From Pseudomonas defluvii (lineage in GTDB: Bacteria; Pseudomonadota; Gammaproteobacteria; Pseudomonadales; Pseudomonadaceae), in contig NZ_MBPN01000059.1 in the NCBI RefSeq assembly GCF_001695625.1, positions 1 through 32,099 on the forward strand: a stretch of DNA of 32,099 nt, in the 5' to 3' direction. The notes beneath the pieces were generated by a model. That model saw only the letters and a list, made by a program, of their open reading frames with translations, did no database searches and was not told the DNA's origin. The position numbers were made by a program, and so were the translations under genes. Positions within the stretch are counted from its first letter, which is position 1, and each line of letters begins with the position of its first letter. Positions 8,095 to 16,461 of this stretch are shown here, piece by piece.

Positions 8095-8943
8095 TTACTT
8101 GGCGGTCCACTCCGCGACGCGCTCAGGGTGCTTGGCAACCCAATCCTTGGCAGCGGCCTCAGGCTTGGCGCCCTCCTGAATCGCAAGCATGACCTCGCCG
8201 ATTTCGTCTTTCGACTGCCAGGAGAACTTTTTCAGGAACGTGACGACTTCTGGCGCCTTGGTCGCCAGCTCTTTGCTGCCAATGCTGTTGACGGTTTCAG
8301 CAGCGCCGTACACCCCTTTTGGGTCTTCAAGGAAGCGCAGTTTCCACTTGGCGAACATCCAGTGCGGTACCCAGCCGGTGACCGCAATCGACTGCTGCTT
8401 GGCATAGGCACGCCCCAGCTCAGCCGTCATCGCCGCACCGGAACTGGCTTGCAGCTTGTAGCCAGTCAGGTCGTAGTCCTTGATCGCTTGATCGGTCTTG
8501 AGCATCACGCCGGAGCCGGCATCGATACCGACAATCTTTTTCTTGAAGCTGTCGTCAGTCTTCAAATCGGCCAGCGAAACAGCCTTGACGTACTCCGGCA
8601 CGATCAGGCCAATCTTGGCGTCCTTGAAGTTAGGGCCGTAATCGACCACGTTATCTTTGTTCTTGCTCCAGTACTCGCCGTGGGTGACCGGCAGCCAGGC
8701 GGAGAGCATGGCGTCCAGTTTGCCGGTGGCGACACCTTGCCACATGATGCCGGTCGCAACGGGCATCAGCTTGACGTCATAGCCGAGTTTTTCCTTGATC
8801 ACTTGTGCCGCGACAAACGTCGTCGCGACGCTGTCCGACCAGCCATCGACGTAGCCGATGCTCACTTCCTTGGCCATCGCCTGCGTGGCGCCCATTGCCA
8901 GTACCAGGGCGGAGGCCGCCCCCAGGAGTCGTCGCATTTTCAT
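8095..8943 (-). CDS. Betaine/choline-type ABC transporter substrate-binding protein (orphan, OpuAC family)
   Basis: The 282-residue periplasmic binding protein has a signal peptide ending near AMAKEVSIG and an OpuAC domain across the rest. Tryptophans in GYVDGWSDS, SAWLPVTHG and GWVPHWMF are placed like the aromatic box that holds quaternary ammonium groups. No permease or ATPase gene is adjacent. In pseudomonads such orphan binding proteins are known to deliver choline, carnitine or betaine to a shared Cbc-type core, so that is the likely partner. The ATG at 8943 is preferred over a TTG one codon earlier because GAGGGGAA lies upstream. The specific ligand is not predictable. Confidence 0.87.
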   Translation of the reverse strand: MKMRRLLGAASALVLAMGATQAMAKEVSIGYVDGWSDSVATTFVAAQVIKEKLGYDVKLMPVATGIMWQGVATGKLDAMLSAWLPVTHGEYWSKNKDNVVDYGPNFKDAKIGLIVPEYVKAVSLADLKTDDSFKKKIVGIDAGSGVMLKTDQAIKDYDLTGYKLQASSGAAMTAELGRAYAKQQSIAVTGWVPHWMFAKWKLRFLEDPKGVYGAAETVNSIGSKELATKAPEVVTFLKKFSWQSKDEIGEVMLAIQEGAKPEAAAKDWVAKHPERVAEWTAK

Positions 8944-9276
8944 CAAAGCTTCCCCTCATTACTTCACGGAAAGTGCAGCGCCCGACGATGGTCGAGCATC
9001 GTCACGTTATTTTGGTGCATGGCGCCCCCGTCACGCCCACTTACCAGGACAGCCGAAGCATCAGCGGAGTACTGATGCAAGGCATCATCAACCGACACGT
9101 CTCGGGAACCTGCTCTGTCAGCGACCTCAAGACACCGAGAAACGACATCATCAGGCCAGCAGGTCGGCACGAGGTTCGAACGGCTGTCGGTTATGCCCGA
9201 ACTTTGCATGCCAAGGCTTTAGCGGGCGGCGTTTGCGGGTACTATTGGCGGCTTTGTTACCAGACGGCGTCGATTA
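8944..9276. other. Divergent intergenic region without a gene
   Basis: The 333 bases separate the minus-strand binding-protein gene from the plus-strand GH17 gene and should hold both promoters. I see no convincing coding frame, no REP and no clear sigma-70 boxes. A small imperfect palindrome (CATCAG...CTGATG, about 9058-9076) is the only structure noticed. There is no good ribosome site directly before 9277. Confidence 0.6.
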
Positions 9277-10827
9277 ATGTCCTCCTCCGCCCGCTTCCCC
9301 GTGCTGCCTTACCTGCTCGCCTGCCTGCTCGGCCTGTTCGCCCTTGCCGGGCTTTGGTACGGGCTGGGGAAACCGGTGGTACTGCCCGATGCGGCCAGTG
9401 CCACGCACAAACTCCAATGCGCGTCCTATACGCCGTTCGATAAAGACCAGTCCCCGTTCGACCAGCCTTTCCAACTGCGCCCGGCGCGCATGGATGCCGA
9501 CCTGGCATTGCTGGCCAAGCGTTTCGATTGCATTCGCACCTATTCAATGACCGGCCTTGAGGCGATCCCTGAGCTGGCACGCAAGCACGGCCTGAAGGTA
9601 ATGCTGGGTGCCTGGATCAACAGCAACCCGGCAGACACCGAGAAGGAAATCCAGGCCCTGATTGCCTCGGCCAATGCCAACAAGGACGTCGTTCGTGCGG
9701 TGATCGTCGGCAATGAGGCGCTGCTGCGCAAGGAAGTGACCGGCCCGCAACTGGCCGGCCTGATCGCCCGGGTGAAAAGCCAGGTCAGCGTGCCGGTGAC
9801 CTATGCCGATGTCTGGGAGTTCTGGTTGAAACACCCTGAGATTGCCCCGGAGGTGGACTTTCTGACCATCCACCTGCTGCCCTACTGGGAAGACGATCCG
9901 AAGCGAATCGACGACGCCCTCGCCCACGTTGGCGAGATCCGCCAGGTGTTCGGCAACCGCTTCGCGCCCAAGGATATCCTGATCGGTGAAACCGGCTGGC
10001 CCAGCGAAGGTCGCCAGCGCGAAACCGCCCAGCCCAGCCGGGTCAACGAGGCACGCTTCATTCGTGGTTTCGTGGCCATGGCCGAGCAGCAAGGCTGGCA
10101 TTACAACCTGATAGAAGCCTTTGACCAGCCGTGGAAACGCGCCAGCGAAGGTGCCGTCGGCGGTTACTGGGGGCTATATGACGCAGACCGTCAGGACAAG
10201 GGCGTGCTTGAAGGGCCGGTGTCGAACCTGCCGCTCTGGCCGCAGTGGCTGGGCTTCGGTGGCGTACTGTTCCTGATCACGCTGTGGCTTGCCGGCCCCG
10301 TGCGCGGCACCCGCTCGGCCTTGCTGCTGCCGTTGCTGGCAGCAACCGGTGCCGCCAGCATCGGGCTGTGGGGAGAGCTTGCGCGAATCAACAGCCGGTT
10401 TGCCGGTGAGTGGTTGTGGGCGGGCCTGTTAGTCGGCTTGAACCTGCTGGTGCTGGCCCATGCGGCCCTGGCACTGGCGACACGTCAAGGTTGGCGTGAT
10501 CGCGCCTTCAACTGGCTGGAGGCCCGAGCGGGATGGTGGCTGGTGGCGGCAGGCTTTGCCGCAGCGGTAAGCATGCTGGCGCTGGTGTTTGACCCGCGTT
10601 ACCGCAGCTTTCCGAGTGCGGCATTGGTGTTGCCGGCACTGGTCTATGCCCTGCGGCCGGTACGTGCGCCACGGGCGGAGGTCGGTGTGCTGACGTTTAT
10701 CATCGGGGCCGGTATCGCGCCGCAACTGTTCCGTGAGGGCCTGGGCAACCAGCAGGCGTGGATCTGGGCAGCGGTCAGTGTGGTGATGGTGGTGGGATTG
10801 TGGCGGAGCTTGAGGGTGCGTCAGTAA
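9277..10827 (+). CDS. Membrane-anchored GH17 family beta-glucan glucosyltransferase/hydrolase
   Basis: The 516-residue protein has an N-terminal membrane anchor (about 8-30), a GH17 catalytic domain (about 45-310) and about seven hydrophobic helices in the last 200 residues. The GH17 acid/base is E147 in VIVGNEAL, and the nucleophile is E238 in IGETGWPS. Bacterial GH17 proteins of Pseudomonas act as beta-1,3-glucan glucosyltransferases that elongate or branch glucans, so a role in periplasmic or extracellular glucan is likely; no synthase is encoded nearby. The catalytic domain would face the periplasm. No good Shine-Dalgarno precedes the ATG at 9277, so a different start is possible. The REP array follows 23 bp after the stop. 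Confidence 0.87.
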   Translation: MSSSARFPVLPYLLACLLGLFALAGLWYGLGKPVVLPDAASATHKLQCASYTPFDKDQSPFDQPFQLRPARMDADLALLAKRFDCIRTYSMTGLEAIPELARKHGLKVMLGAWINSNPADTEKEIQALIASANANKDVVRAVIVGNEALLRKEVTGPQLAGLIARVKSQVSVPVTYADVWEFWLKHPEIAPEVDFLTIHLLPYWEDDPKRIDDALAHVGEIRQVFGNRFAPKDILIGETGWPSEGRQRETAQPSRVNEARFIRGFVAMAEQQGWHYNLIEAFDQPWKRASEGAVGGYWGLYDADRQDKGVLEGPVSNLPLWPQWLGFGGVLFLITLWLAGPVRGTRSALLLPLLAATGAASIGLWGELARINSRFAGEWLWAGLLVGLNLLVLAHAALALATRQGWRDRAFNWLEARAGWWLVAAGFAAAVSMLALVFDPRYRSFPSAALVLPALVYALRPVRAPRAEVGVLTFIIGAGIAPQLFREGLGNQQAWIWAAVSVVMVVGLWRSLRVRQ

Positions 10828-10850
10828 CGTACAGACGCTACCACAGCTGG

Positions 10851-11520
10851 TGCGGGCGCTGTTGAAGCAGGTTTGCCTGCGATGGCGTCGGTGGGGTGTC
10901 AGCGAGTAAGCGGTGTTTGCATCGCGGGCAAGCCCGGCTCCTACAGGCTGCGCGGGTTCTGTTGGAGCTGGCTTGCCTGCGATGGCGTCGGTGGGGTGTC
11001 CTTGAGTTCGCGGCGTTTGCATCGCGGGCAAGACCCGCTCCTACAGCTTGCGCGGGTTCTGTTGGAGCTGGCTTGCCTGCGATGGCGTCGGTGGGGTATC
11101 CGTGAGTGCGCGGTGTTTGCATCGCGGGCAAGCCCGGCTCCTACAGGTTGCGCGGGCGCTGTTGGAGCTGGCTTGCCTGCGATGGCGTCGGTGGGGTGAC
11201 CGTGAGTTCGCGGTGGCTGCATCGCGGGCAAGACCCGCTCCTACAGGCTGCGCGGGTTCTGTTGGAGCTGGCTTGCCTGCGATGGCGTCGGTGGGGTGAC
11301 CGTGAGTTCGCGGTGGCTGCATCGCGGGCAAGCCCGGCTCCTACAGGTTGCGCGGGTTCTGTTGGAGCTGGCTTGCCTGCGATGGCGTCGGTGGGGTGTC
11401 AGTGAGTGCGCGATGGCGTCGGTGGGGTGACCGTGAGTTCGCGGTGGCTGCATCGCGGGCAAGCCCGGCTCCTACAGGTTACGCGGGCTCTGTTGGAGCT
11501 GGCTTGCCTGCGATAGGCTC
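10851..11520. repeat. Tandem array of 100-bp REP doublets (REPIN/BIME array)
   Basis: The landmark GATGGCGTCGGTGGGG recurs at 10881, 10981, 11081, 11181, 11281 and 11381, exactly 100 bases apart, and once more at 11412 inside the last full unit. Each unit holds a forward REP half (GTTGGAGCTGGCTTGCCTGC), a spacer of about 34 bases, and an inverted REP that reads GTAGGAGCCGGGCTTGCCC on the minus strand. A final half unit ends near 11520. GTAG-headed REPs belong to the class mobilised by RAYT transposases, but no RAYT gene is in this window. All open frames crossing the array arise because 100 is not a multiple of three. Confidence 0.95.
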
Positions 11521-11529
11521 AACACGGTC

Positions 11530-11901
11530 TCAGGGGGTACGCGGCGCCTGCCTAACCAGGCGCAACGCCGCCAGCACCACGGCAAACACGGCCATACTGG
11601 CGGTGTACAAGACCAAGGCCGGAATCCCGAACAGTAATGCCAACACCGCCATACGCCAGCCGGCACGCCCCGGGATCAGCATCGCCAGCAGTGCCAGGCC
11701 CAACGCCGTCCAGGCCAGTACACGCCAGTGGATCATCAAACCCAACGTCGAACGCACCTGACACGACCAGGTCGTCGCCTGCTCCAGGCACAGGCCAACC
11801 CACTGTGGGTCTTCCATCAACACGTAACGCACCCCGTAGCTTGCGGCCAGCCACAACGGCAGCAAAACCAGCAAAGCGACAAACGGTAACAAGCGGGGCA
11901 T
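11530..11901 (-). CDS. Small hypothetical membrane protein
   Basis: The 123-residue protein starts MPRLLPFVALLVLLPLWLAA and has three or four hydrophobic segments (about 4-22, 55-75, 78-92 and 95-117). A short extracytoplasmic region between the first two contains two cysteines (GLCLEQATTWSCQV), which may pair. The ATG at 11901 is chosen because GGAG lies 6-7 bases upstream; the frame stays open to 12075, but no upstream start has a ribosome site. I do not recognise a named family. The stop codon lies about 10 bases from the REP array. Confidence 0.72.
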   Translation of the reverse strand: MPRLLPFVALLVLLPLWLAASYGVRYVLMEDPQWVGLCLEQATTWSCQVRSTLGLMIHWRVLAWTALGLALLAMLIPGRAGWRMAVLALLFGIPALVLYTASMAVFAVVLAALRLVRQAPRTP

Positions 11902-12137
11902 GCGTAACTCCAAAATCCTGAAAATCGGCACCCAGCATAATCGTCCAAGCGGTCTATGCAAGGCGAAAGCGCCAGCCTGGGCTACTTTACCCCTATGACC
12001 AATCAAACCCGTTGTTGCAGCAACAGATACCGCAACGGCACTATCGGCCGCGATGAATGCAACACCGCTTGGCAACTTTGCCGGCCTCAGGGTTGTCCTA
12101 ACCTGCGCATTTCGCTTGTATTTTCCGGGGACTCGTC

Positions 12138-13436
12138 ATGCTTCGATCACTGCACCTTGCCACTTTGTTGGGTGGCCTCCTGCTGAGTGCGTGCGCCTTG
12201 GCGGCCGATATCGATGCCGCCAGCTACGGTTACCCACTGACCAATCCCTTTGAAGCGACTATCGCCTCGACCCCGCCCGAGCTGCGCCCGGAGCTGCCCA
12301 GTGATGAGGATATACGTCAGTCCGACTACAGCCTGAACCTCAGGCCTGAGCGGGCGTTCAGCCTGCCCGACAATTTTTGGCCCGTAAAAAAACTGCGCTA
12401 TCGCATGGCCCGCCAGGACCATCCCGCACCGCTGATTTTCCTCATTGCCGGCACCGGTGCGCCTTACAACAGCAGCCTCAACGAGTACCTGAAGAAGCTC
12501 TACTACAAGGCCGGTTACCATGTAGTGCAGTTGTCGTCGCCCACGAGTTTCGACTTCATGACCTCGGCTTCGCGCTTCGCCACCCCCGGGGTTTCCAAGG
12601 ACGACGCCGAAGACATGTACCGGGTGATGCAAGCAGTAAGGGCTCAGCACTCACATTTGCCCATTACCGACTTCTACCTCACCGGCTACAGTCTCGGCGC
12701 CCTCGACGCGGCGTTTGTCAGCCATCTGGATGAAACCCGACGCAGCTTCAACTTCAAGCGCGTACTGCTGCTCAACCCACCCGTGAACCTCTATACCTCC
12801 GTCAGTAACCTCGACAAGTTGGTGCAGACGCAGGTCAAGGGCATCAACAACAGCACCACGTTCTACGAGCTGGTGCTGGGCAAGCTGACCCGTTACTTCC
12901 AGCAAAAGGGCTACATCGACCTCAACGATGCCTTGCTCTACGACTTCCAGCAGTCGCGCCAGCATTTGTCCAACGAGCAGATGGCCATGGTGATTGGTAC
13001 CTCGTTCCGCTTTTCCGCGGCCGATATTGCCTTCACTTCGGACCTGATCAACCGCCGCGGCCTGATCACCCCGCCCAAGTACCCGATCACCGAAGGCAGT
13101 AGTCTGACGCTCTTCTTCAAGCGCGCCCTGCAGTGCGACTTCGACTGCTACCTGACTGAGCAGGTCATCCCGATGTGGCGTGCCCGTACCGATGGCGGCA
13201 GCCTGCTGCAACTGATCGATCAGGTCAGCCTGTATGCCTTGAAGGACTATCTCAAGGGCAGTTCGAAAATCGCCGTGATGCACAACGCCGACGACGTGAT
13301 CCTCGGCCCTGGCGATATCGGTTTTCTGCGTAGCACCTTTGGTGACCGCCTGACGCTTTACCCACATGGAGGCCATTGCGGCAACATCAATTACCGCGTC
13401 AACAGCGACGCCATGCTGGAGTTTTTCCGTGGTTAA
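12138..13436 (+). CDS. Secreted or lipoprotein alpha/beta hydrolase
   Basis: The 432-residue protein begins with a signal sequence that contains a lipobox-like LLSAC, with C19 as the possible lipidated residue; a type I cleavage after ALA is the alternative. The alpha/beta-hydrolase nucleophile elbow is GYSLG (183-187, S185). Acid and base candidates are D385/D386 (HNADDV) and H413 (HGGHCGN). An LIFLIAGTGAPYN segment (99-111) may form the oxyanion loop. Some databases label relatives as serine/threonine kinases, but I see no kinase motif. GGGGA precedes the ATG. The gene overlaps the MlaA-type gene by 8 bases, so the two are probably co-translated and share a role in envelope lipid handling. 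The substrate is unknown. Confidence 0.83.
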   Translation: MLRSLHLATLLGGLLLSACALAADIDAASYGYPLTNPFEATIASTPPELRPELPSDEDIRQSDYSLNLRPERAFSLPDNFWPVKKLRYRMARQDHPAPLIFLIAGTGAPYNSSLNEYLKKLYYKAGYHVVQLSSPTSFDFMTSASRFATPGVSKDDAEDMYRVMQAVRAQHSHLPITDFYLTGYSLGALDAAFVSHLDETRRSFNFKRVLLLNPPVNLYTSVSNLDKLVQTQVKGINNSTTFYELVLGKLTRYFQQKGYIDLNDALLYDFQQSRQHLSNEQMAMVIGTSFRFSAADIAFTSDLINRRGLITPPKYPITEGSSLTLFFKRALQCDFDCYLTEQVIPMWRARTDGGSLLQLIDQVSLYALKDYLKGSSKIAVMHNADDVILGPGDIGFLRSTFGDRLTLYPHGGHCGNINYRVNSDAMLEFFRG

Positions 13437-14214
13437 AAAACTTCTATTCCTATCGGCGCTGTTCACCGCCGGCCTGGCCCAGGCCGACGGCCCTTCGAAC
13501 CAGACGCGTACGGCGGACGCGGATGGTTTTACCCAGCCGCTCAAGACCCTGAAGTTCAACCCGGGCCTGGACCAGCGCGAATTTGAGCGTTCGACGCTCA
13601 CCGCCCTGAACGTCTACGACCCATGGGAGTCCTGGAATCGCCGGGTGTACCACTTCAACTACCGCTTCGATCAGTGGGTGTTCCTGCCCGTGGTCAACGG
13701 CTATCAGGCGATTACGCCGGGCTTCGTTCGTAGCGGCGTAAGCAACTTCTTCAGCAACCTGGGCGATGTACCTAACCTGTTCAACAGCCTGTTGCAGCTC
13801 AAGGGCAAGCGCTCGATGGAGGTCACCGCGCGCCTGTTGCTGAACACCACGATTGGGGTCGCTGGGTTGTGGGATCCGGCCACCAAAATGGGCATTCCGC
13901 ACCAAAGCGAAGACTTCGGCCAGACACTGGGCTTCTATGGTGTGCCCGAAGGCCCCTACCTGATGCTACCGATCCTAGGGCCGTCCAACCTGCGTGATAC
14001 CGGCGGACTGGTGGTGGACTATAGCGGCGAGACGCAGATCAACTTCCTCAACGTTGCCGAGGTCAGCAGCAATCACCCGGAACTGGTCGTGCTACGGGCG
14101 GTCGACAAGCGCTACACCACCAGTTTCCGCTATGGCCAGACAAACTCGCCATTCGAGTATGAGAAAGTGCGCTACGTCTACACGGCAGCACGGCAACTGC
14201 AGATCAATGAGTGA
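13429..14214 (+). CDS. mlaA: MlaA/VacJ-family phospholipid-retrieval protein
   Basis: The 261-residue protein matches MlaA, the outer-membrane part of the Mla system that removes phospholipids from the outer leaflet. Family hallmarks are YDPWESWNRRVYHFNYRFD, PVVNGYQAITPGFVRSGVSNFFSNL, LLLNTTIGVAGLWDPA and GVPEGPYLMLPILGPS. The GTG at 13429 is selected because CTGGAG sits 7 bases upstream and gives a clean signal peptide (VKKLLFLSALFTAGLAQA). That peptide has no lipobox cysteine, unlike the E. coli lipoprotein. The gene overlaps the preceding hydrolase by 8 bases. No mlaBCDEF genes are nearby. Confidence 0.92.
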   Translation: MVKKLLFLSALFTAGLAQADGPSNQTRTADADGFTQPLKTLKFNPGLDQREFERSTLTALNVYDPWESWNRRVYHFNYRFDQWVFLPVVNGYQAITPGFVRSGVSNFFSNLGDVPNLFNSLLQLKGKRSMEVTARLLLNTTIGVAGLWDPATKMGIPHQSEDFGQTLGFYGVPEGPYLMLPILGPSNLRDTGGLVVDYSGETQINFLNVAEVSSNHPELVVLRAVDKRYTTSFRYGQTNSPFEYEKVRYVYTAARQLQINE

Positions 14215-15366
14215 TCAGAGCCCGAGAAACCGGCTGAGCTGCGAACGCTTGGCCAGGGCATCGCGCCGCCCCAGTTCAATCAGCTCACTGCAGTAGCTGG
14301 CCTCGAACAGCAGGTAGCTGAGCACTCCGGCGCCGCTGGTCCTGGTCGCCCCCGGCCCACGCAGGAACAGACGCAATGCTGCTGGCAACTCGCGCCGGTG
14401 ACGGGCTGCGATTTCATCCAGCGGCTGGCTGGGCGCGACCACCAGCACTTCCACCGGCGTCAACCCCAAGTGCTTGGGGCGTCGCTCGGACGGCAACAGA
14501 TGGCTCAGGTGGTTAAGCCGCTGCAGTAACTCCAGGTCGTCTTCCAGGCTGTCGATGAAGGTGCTGTTGAGCATGTGCCCGCCAATTTGCGCCAAGCTCG
14601 GGTGCTGACCTCTGAAGCTACGCTGATGCGGGTGAGGTACCGCTGGCTGCTGGGGGTTACCACTGACCCCGACCACCAGTACCCGGTTCGCGCCCAGGTG
14701 CAGCGCCGGGCTGATCGGCGCCGACTGGCGCACCGCACCATCACCATAGAACTCCTGGCCCAGCATGACCGGCGCAAAAAGCAAGGGGATCGCCGAGCTG
14801 GCCAGCAGGTGTTCGATGGTCAAGCGCGTGGGCATGCCGATGCGTCGGTGGCGCAACCAAGGGTCGATAGCACCACGCCCCTGGTAGAAGGTCACGGCCT
14901 GCCCTGACTCGTAACCGAAGGCGGTCACCGCCACGGCGTGCAGGTGTTTTTGCTCGATCGCCGTGGTAATGCCGTTCAGGTTCAAATGCGTGTTGAGCAG
15001 ACTGCGTAACGGTGAGCTGTCGAGCAACGCAACCGGTACTGGCCTGCCCAGCCCCAACAGGCTGTGAAAGACAAAGCGCGCGGCCTGGCGCACCACGCCT
15101 GGCCAATCACTGCGCAGCACCTGACTGCTGCGAAAGCCTTGCCAAAGCTCGGTGAGCTTGTGAATCGTCTCGGAAAACTGCATGGCGCCGCTGGCCAGGG
15201 TGACGGCATTGATGGCGCCGGCCGAGGTACCGACAATCACCGGGAAGGGATTGGCGGCACCCGCTGGCAACAGATCGGCAATCCCGGCCAGCACCCCGAC
15301 TTGATAAGCGGCACGGGCCCCGCCGCCGGAGAGGATCAGACCGGTGACCGGTTCTGCTGCTGCCAT
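14215..15366 (-). CDS. Patatin-like phospholipase
   Basis: The 383-residue protein has a patatin domain: the oxyanion GGGARA at 14-19, nucleophile S48 in GTSAG (46-50), and the dyad aspartate D209 in DGA. No signal peptide is present, so it is probably cytoplasmic or membrane-associated. It is predicted to hydrolyse acyl chains from lipids. The C-terminal 150 residues (LPSERRPKHLGLTPVEVLVVAPS) are seen in bacterial patatins of this size. The ATG at 15366 is preceded by AGGGAG. Its stop codon directly abuts that of mlaA on the other strand. The gene lies downstream of the lipid A acyltransferase and is probably co-transcribed with it. Confidence 0.92.
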   Translation of the reverse strand: MAAAEPVTGLILSGGGARAAYQVGVLAGIADLLPAGAANPFPVIVGTSAGAINAVTLASGAMQFSETIHKLTELWQGFRSSQVLRSDWPGVVRQAARFVFHSLLGLGRPVPVALLDSSPLRSLLNTHLNLNGITTAIEQKHLHAVAVTAFGYESGQAVTFYQGRGAIDPWLRHRRIGMPTRLTIEHLLASSAIPLLFAPVMLGQEFYGDGAVRQSAPISPALHLGANRVLVVGVSGNPQQPAVPHPHQRSFRGQHPSLAQIGGHMLNSTFIDSLEDDLELLQRLNHLSHLLPSERRPKHLGLTPVEVLVVAPSQPLDEIAARHRRELPAALRLFLRGPGATRTSGAGVLSYLLFEASYCSELIELGRRDALAKRSQLSRFLGL

Positions 15367-15408
15367 GCTGTTGCTCCCTGAGAACTCGCTGGAAAGTCCG
15401 TATATGGA

Positions 15409-16341
15409 CTAACGCCGTTTTTCGTAAAGCTTCGGCGCCCCTGGTGGCCGCGATTTGAAGCGTCGATGCGCCCAGAGATACTGCTCAGGGCATTCACGAA
15501 CCGAGGCCTCGACCCACTGGTTGATGCGCAGGCAATCGGCCTCTTCGGTCTCACCCGGGAAGTCGGCCAGCGGCGGATGGATCACCAGCCGGTAGCCGCT
15601 GCCATCGGCCAGGCGCTGCTGGGTAAAGGGGATCACCCTGGCCTTGCCCAGGCGGGCGAACTTGGTGGTTGCCGTCACGGTCGCAGCCTCAATGCCGAAC
15701 AGCGGCACAAACAGGCTCTGCTTGGCGCCGTAGTCCTGGTCTGGCGCGTACCAGATCGCCCGACCGGCACGCAGCAGTTTGAGCATGCCGCGCACGTCTT
15801 CACGCTCCACCGCCAGCGAGTCGAGGTTGTGCCGCTCGCGCCCCTGGCGCTGAACAAAGTCGAACAGCGGGTTCTTGTGTTCGCGGTACATGCCGTCGAT
15901 GGTGTGTTTCTGGCCAAGCAAGGCCGCACCGATCTCCAGCGTGGTGAAATGCAACGCCATCAGGATGGCGCCCTGGCCATCACGCTGCGCGGCCTGCAGG
16001 TGTTCCAGCCCTTCGATGTGCGCCAGGCGTGCCAGGCGGGCTTTTGGCCACCACCAGCTCATGGCCATCTCGAAGAATGCGATACCGGTGGAGGCGAAAT
16101 TTTCCTTGAGCAGGCGAGTCCGCTCGTCGGACGACAGCTCAGGGAAACACAACTCGAGATTGCGTGCGGCAATACGCCGACGCTCGCCAGCGACGCGGTA
16201 CATGGCCAGCCCGAGGCCACGGCCGATAGCCAGCAATACCCGGTAAGGCAACTGTACGATCAACCAGAGCAGGCCCAGGCCCAGCCACAAAGGCCAGAAG
16301 CGCGGGTGCAAAAAATACGGACGAAAACGCGGGCGATCCAT
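15409..16341 (-). CDS. lpxL: Lipid A late acyltransferase (LpxL/HtrB family)
   Basis: The 310-residue inner-membrane enzyme transfers a secondary acyl chain from acyl-ACP to lipid A or its precursor. One N-terminal membrane helix (about 16-40) is followed by the acyltransferase domain with the catalytic HFTTLE (H131-E136), fitting the HX4(D/E) pattern of LpxL. A distal YAPDQDYG segment also matches. Pseudomonads carry more than one paralog, so whether this one adds laurate or 2-hydroxylaurate cannot be told. The ATG at 16341 has GGAA upstream. Divergent from minC with 120 bp between them. Confidence 0.93.
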   Translation of the reverse strand: MDRPRFRPYFLHPRFWPLWLGLGLLWLIVQLPYRVLLAIGRGLGLAMYRVAGERRRIAARNLELCFPELSSDERTRLLKENFASTGIAFFEMAMSWWWPKARLARLAHIEGLEHLQAAQRDGQGAILMALHFTTLEIGAALLGQKHTIDGMYREHKNPLFDFVQRQGRERHNLDSLAVEREDVRGMLKLLRAGRAIWYAPDQDYGAKQSLFVPLFGIEAATVTATTKFARLGKARVIPFTQQRLADGSGYRLVIHPPLADFPGETEEADCLRINQWVEASVRECPEQYLWAHRRFKSRPPGAPKLYEKRR

Positions 16342-16461
16342 TCAAGATTCCGGAAAGACAAAGGCCGCGCATTCTACAACGGTTCGGTGCGGGTTGCGGC
16401 TAACGAACGATCTCGTTATAAGTCTGGGCACTTTTTCGTAACAAGTCGCCCGATGCAGACC

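Noticed and set aside
7903..9075. A 390-codon open frame on the plus strand
   Set aside because: It runs antisense to the betaine-type binding protein, whose signal peptide and conserved tryptophans are clear.
10873..11462. Several overlapping open frames of about 70-110 codons on both strands
   Set aside because: They are produced by the 100-bp repeat, which shifts frame each unit and lacks stops; they all encode the same repetitive peptide.
10851..11520. Possible CRISPR array
   Set aside because: The period is 100 bases, the whole unit is conserved with no unique spacers, and the repeats are REP palindromes; no cas gene is near.
12651..13601. A 316-codon minus-strand open frame
   Set aside because: It is antisense to the hydrolase and MlaA genes and has no recognisable domain.
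15466..16461. Long N-terminal extension of MinC
   Set aside because: The upstream frame is antisense to the acyltransferase gene; MinC homologs start at MSQ, matching ATG 16462.
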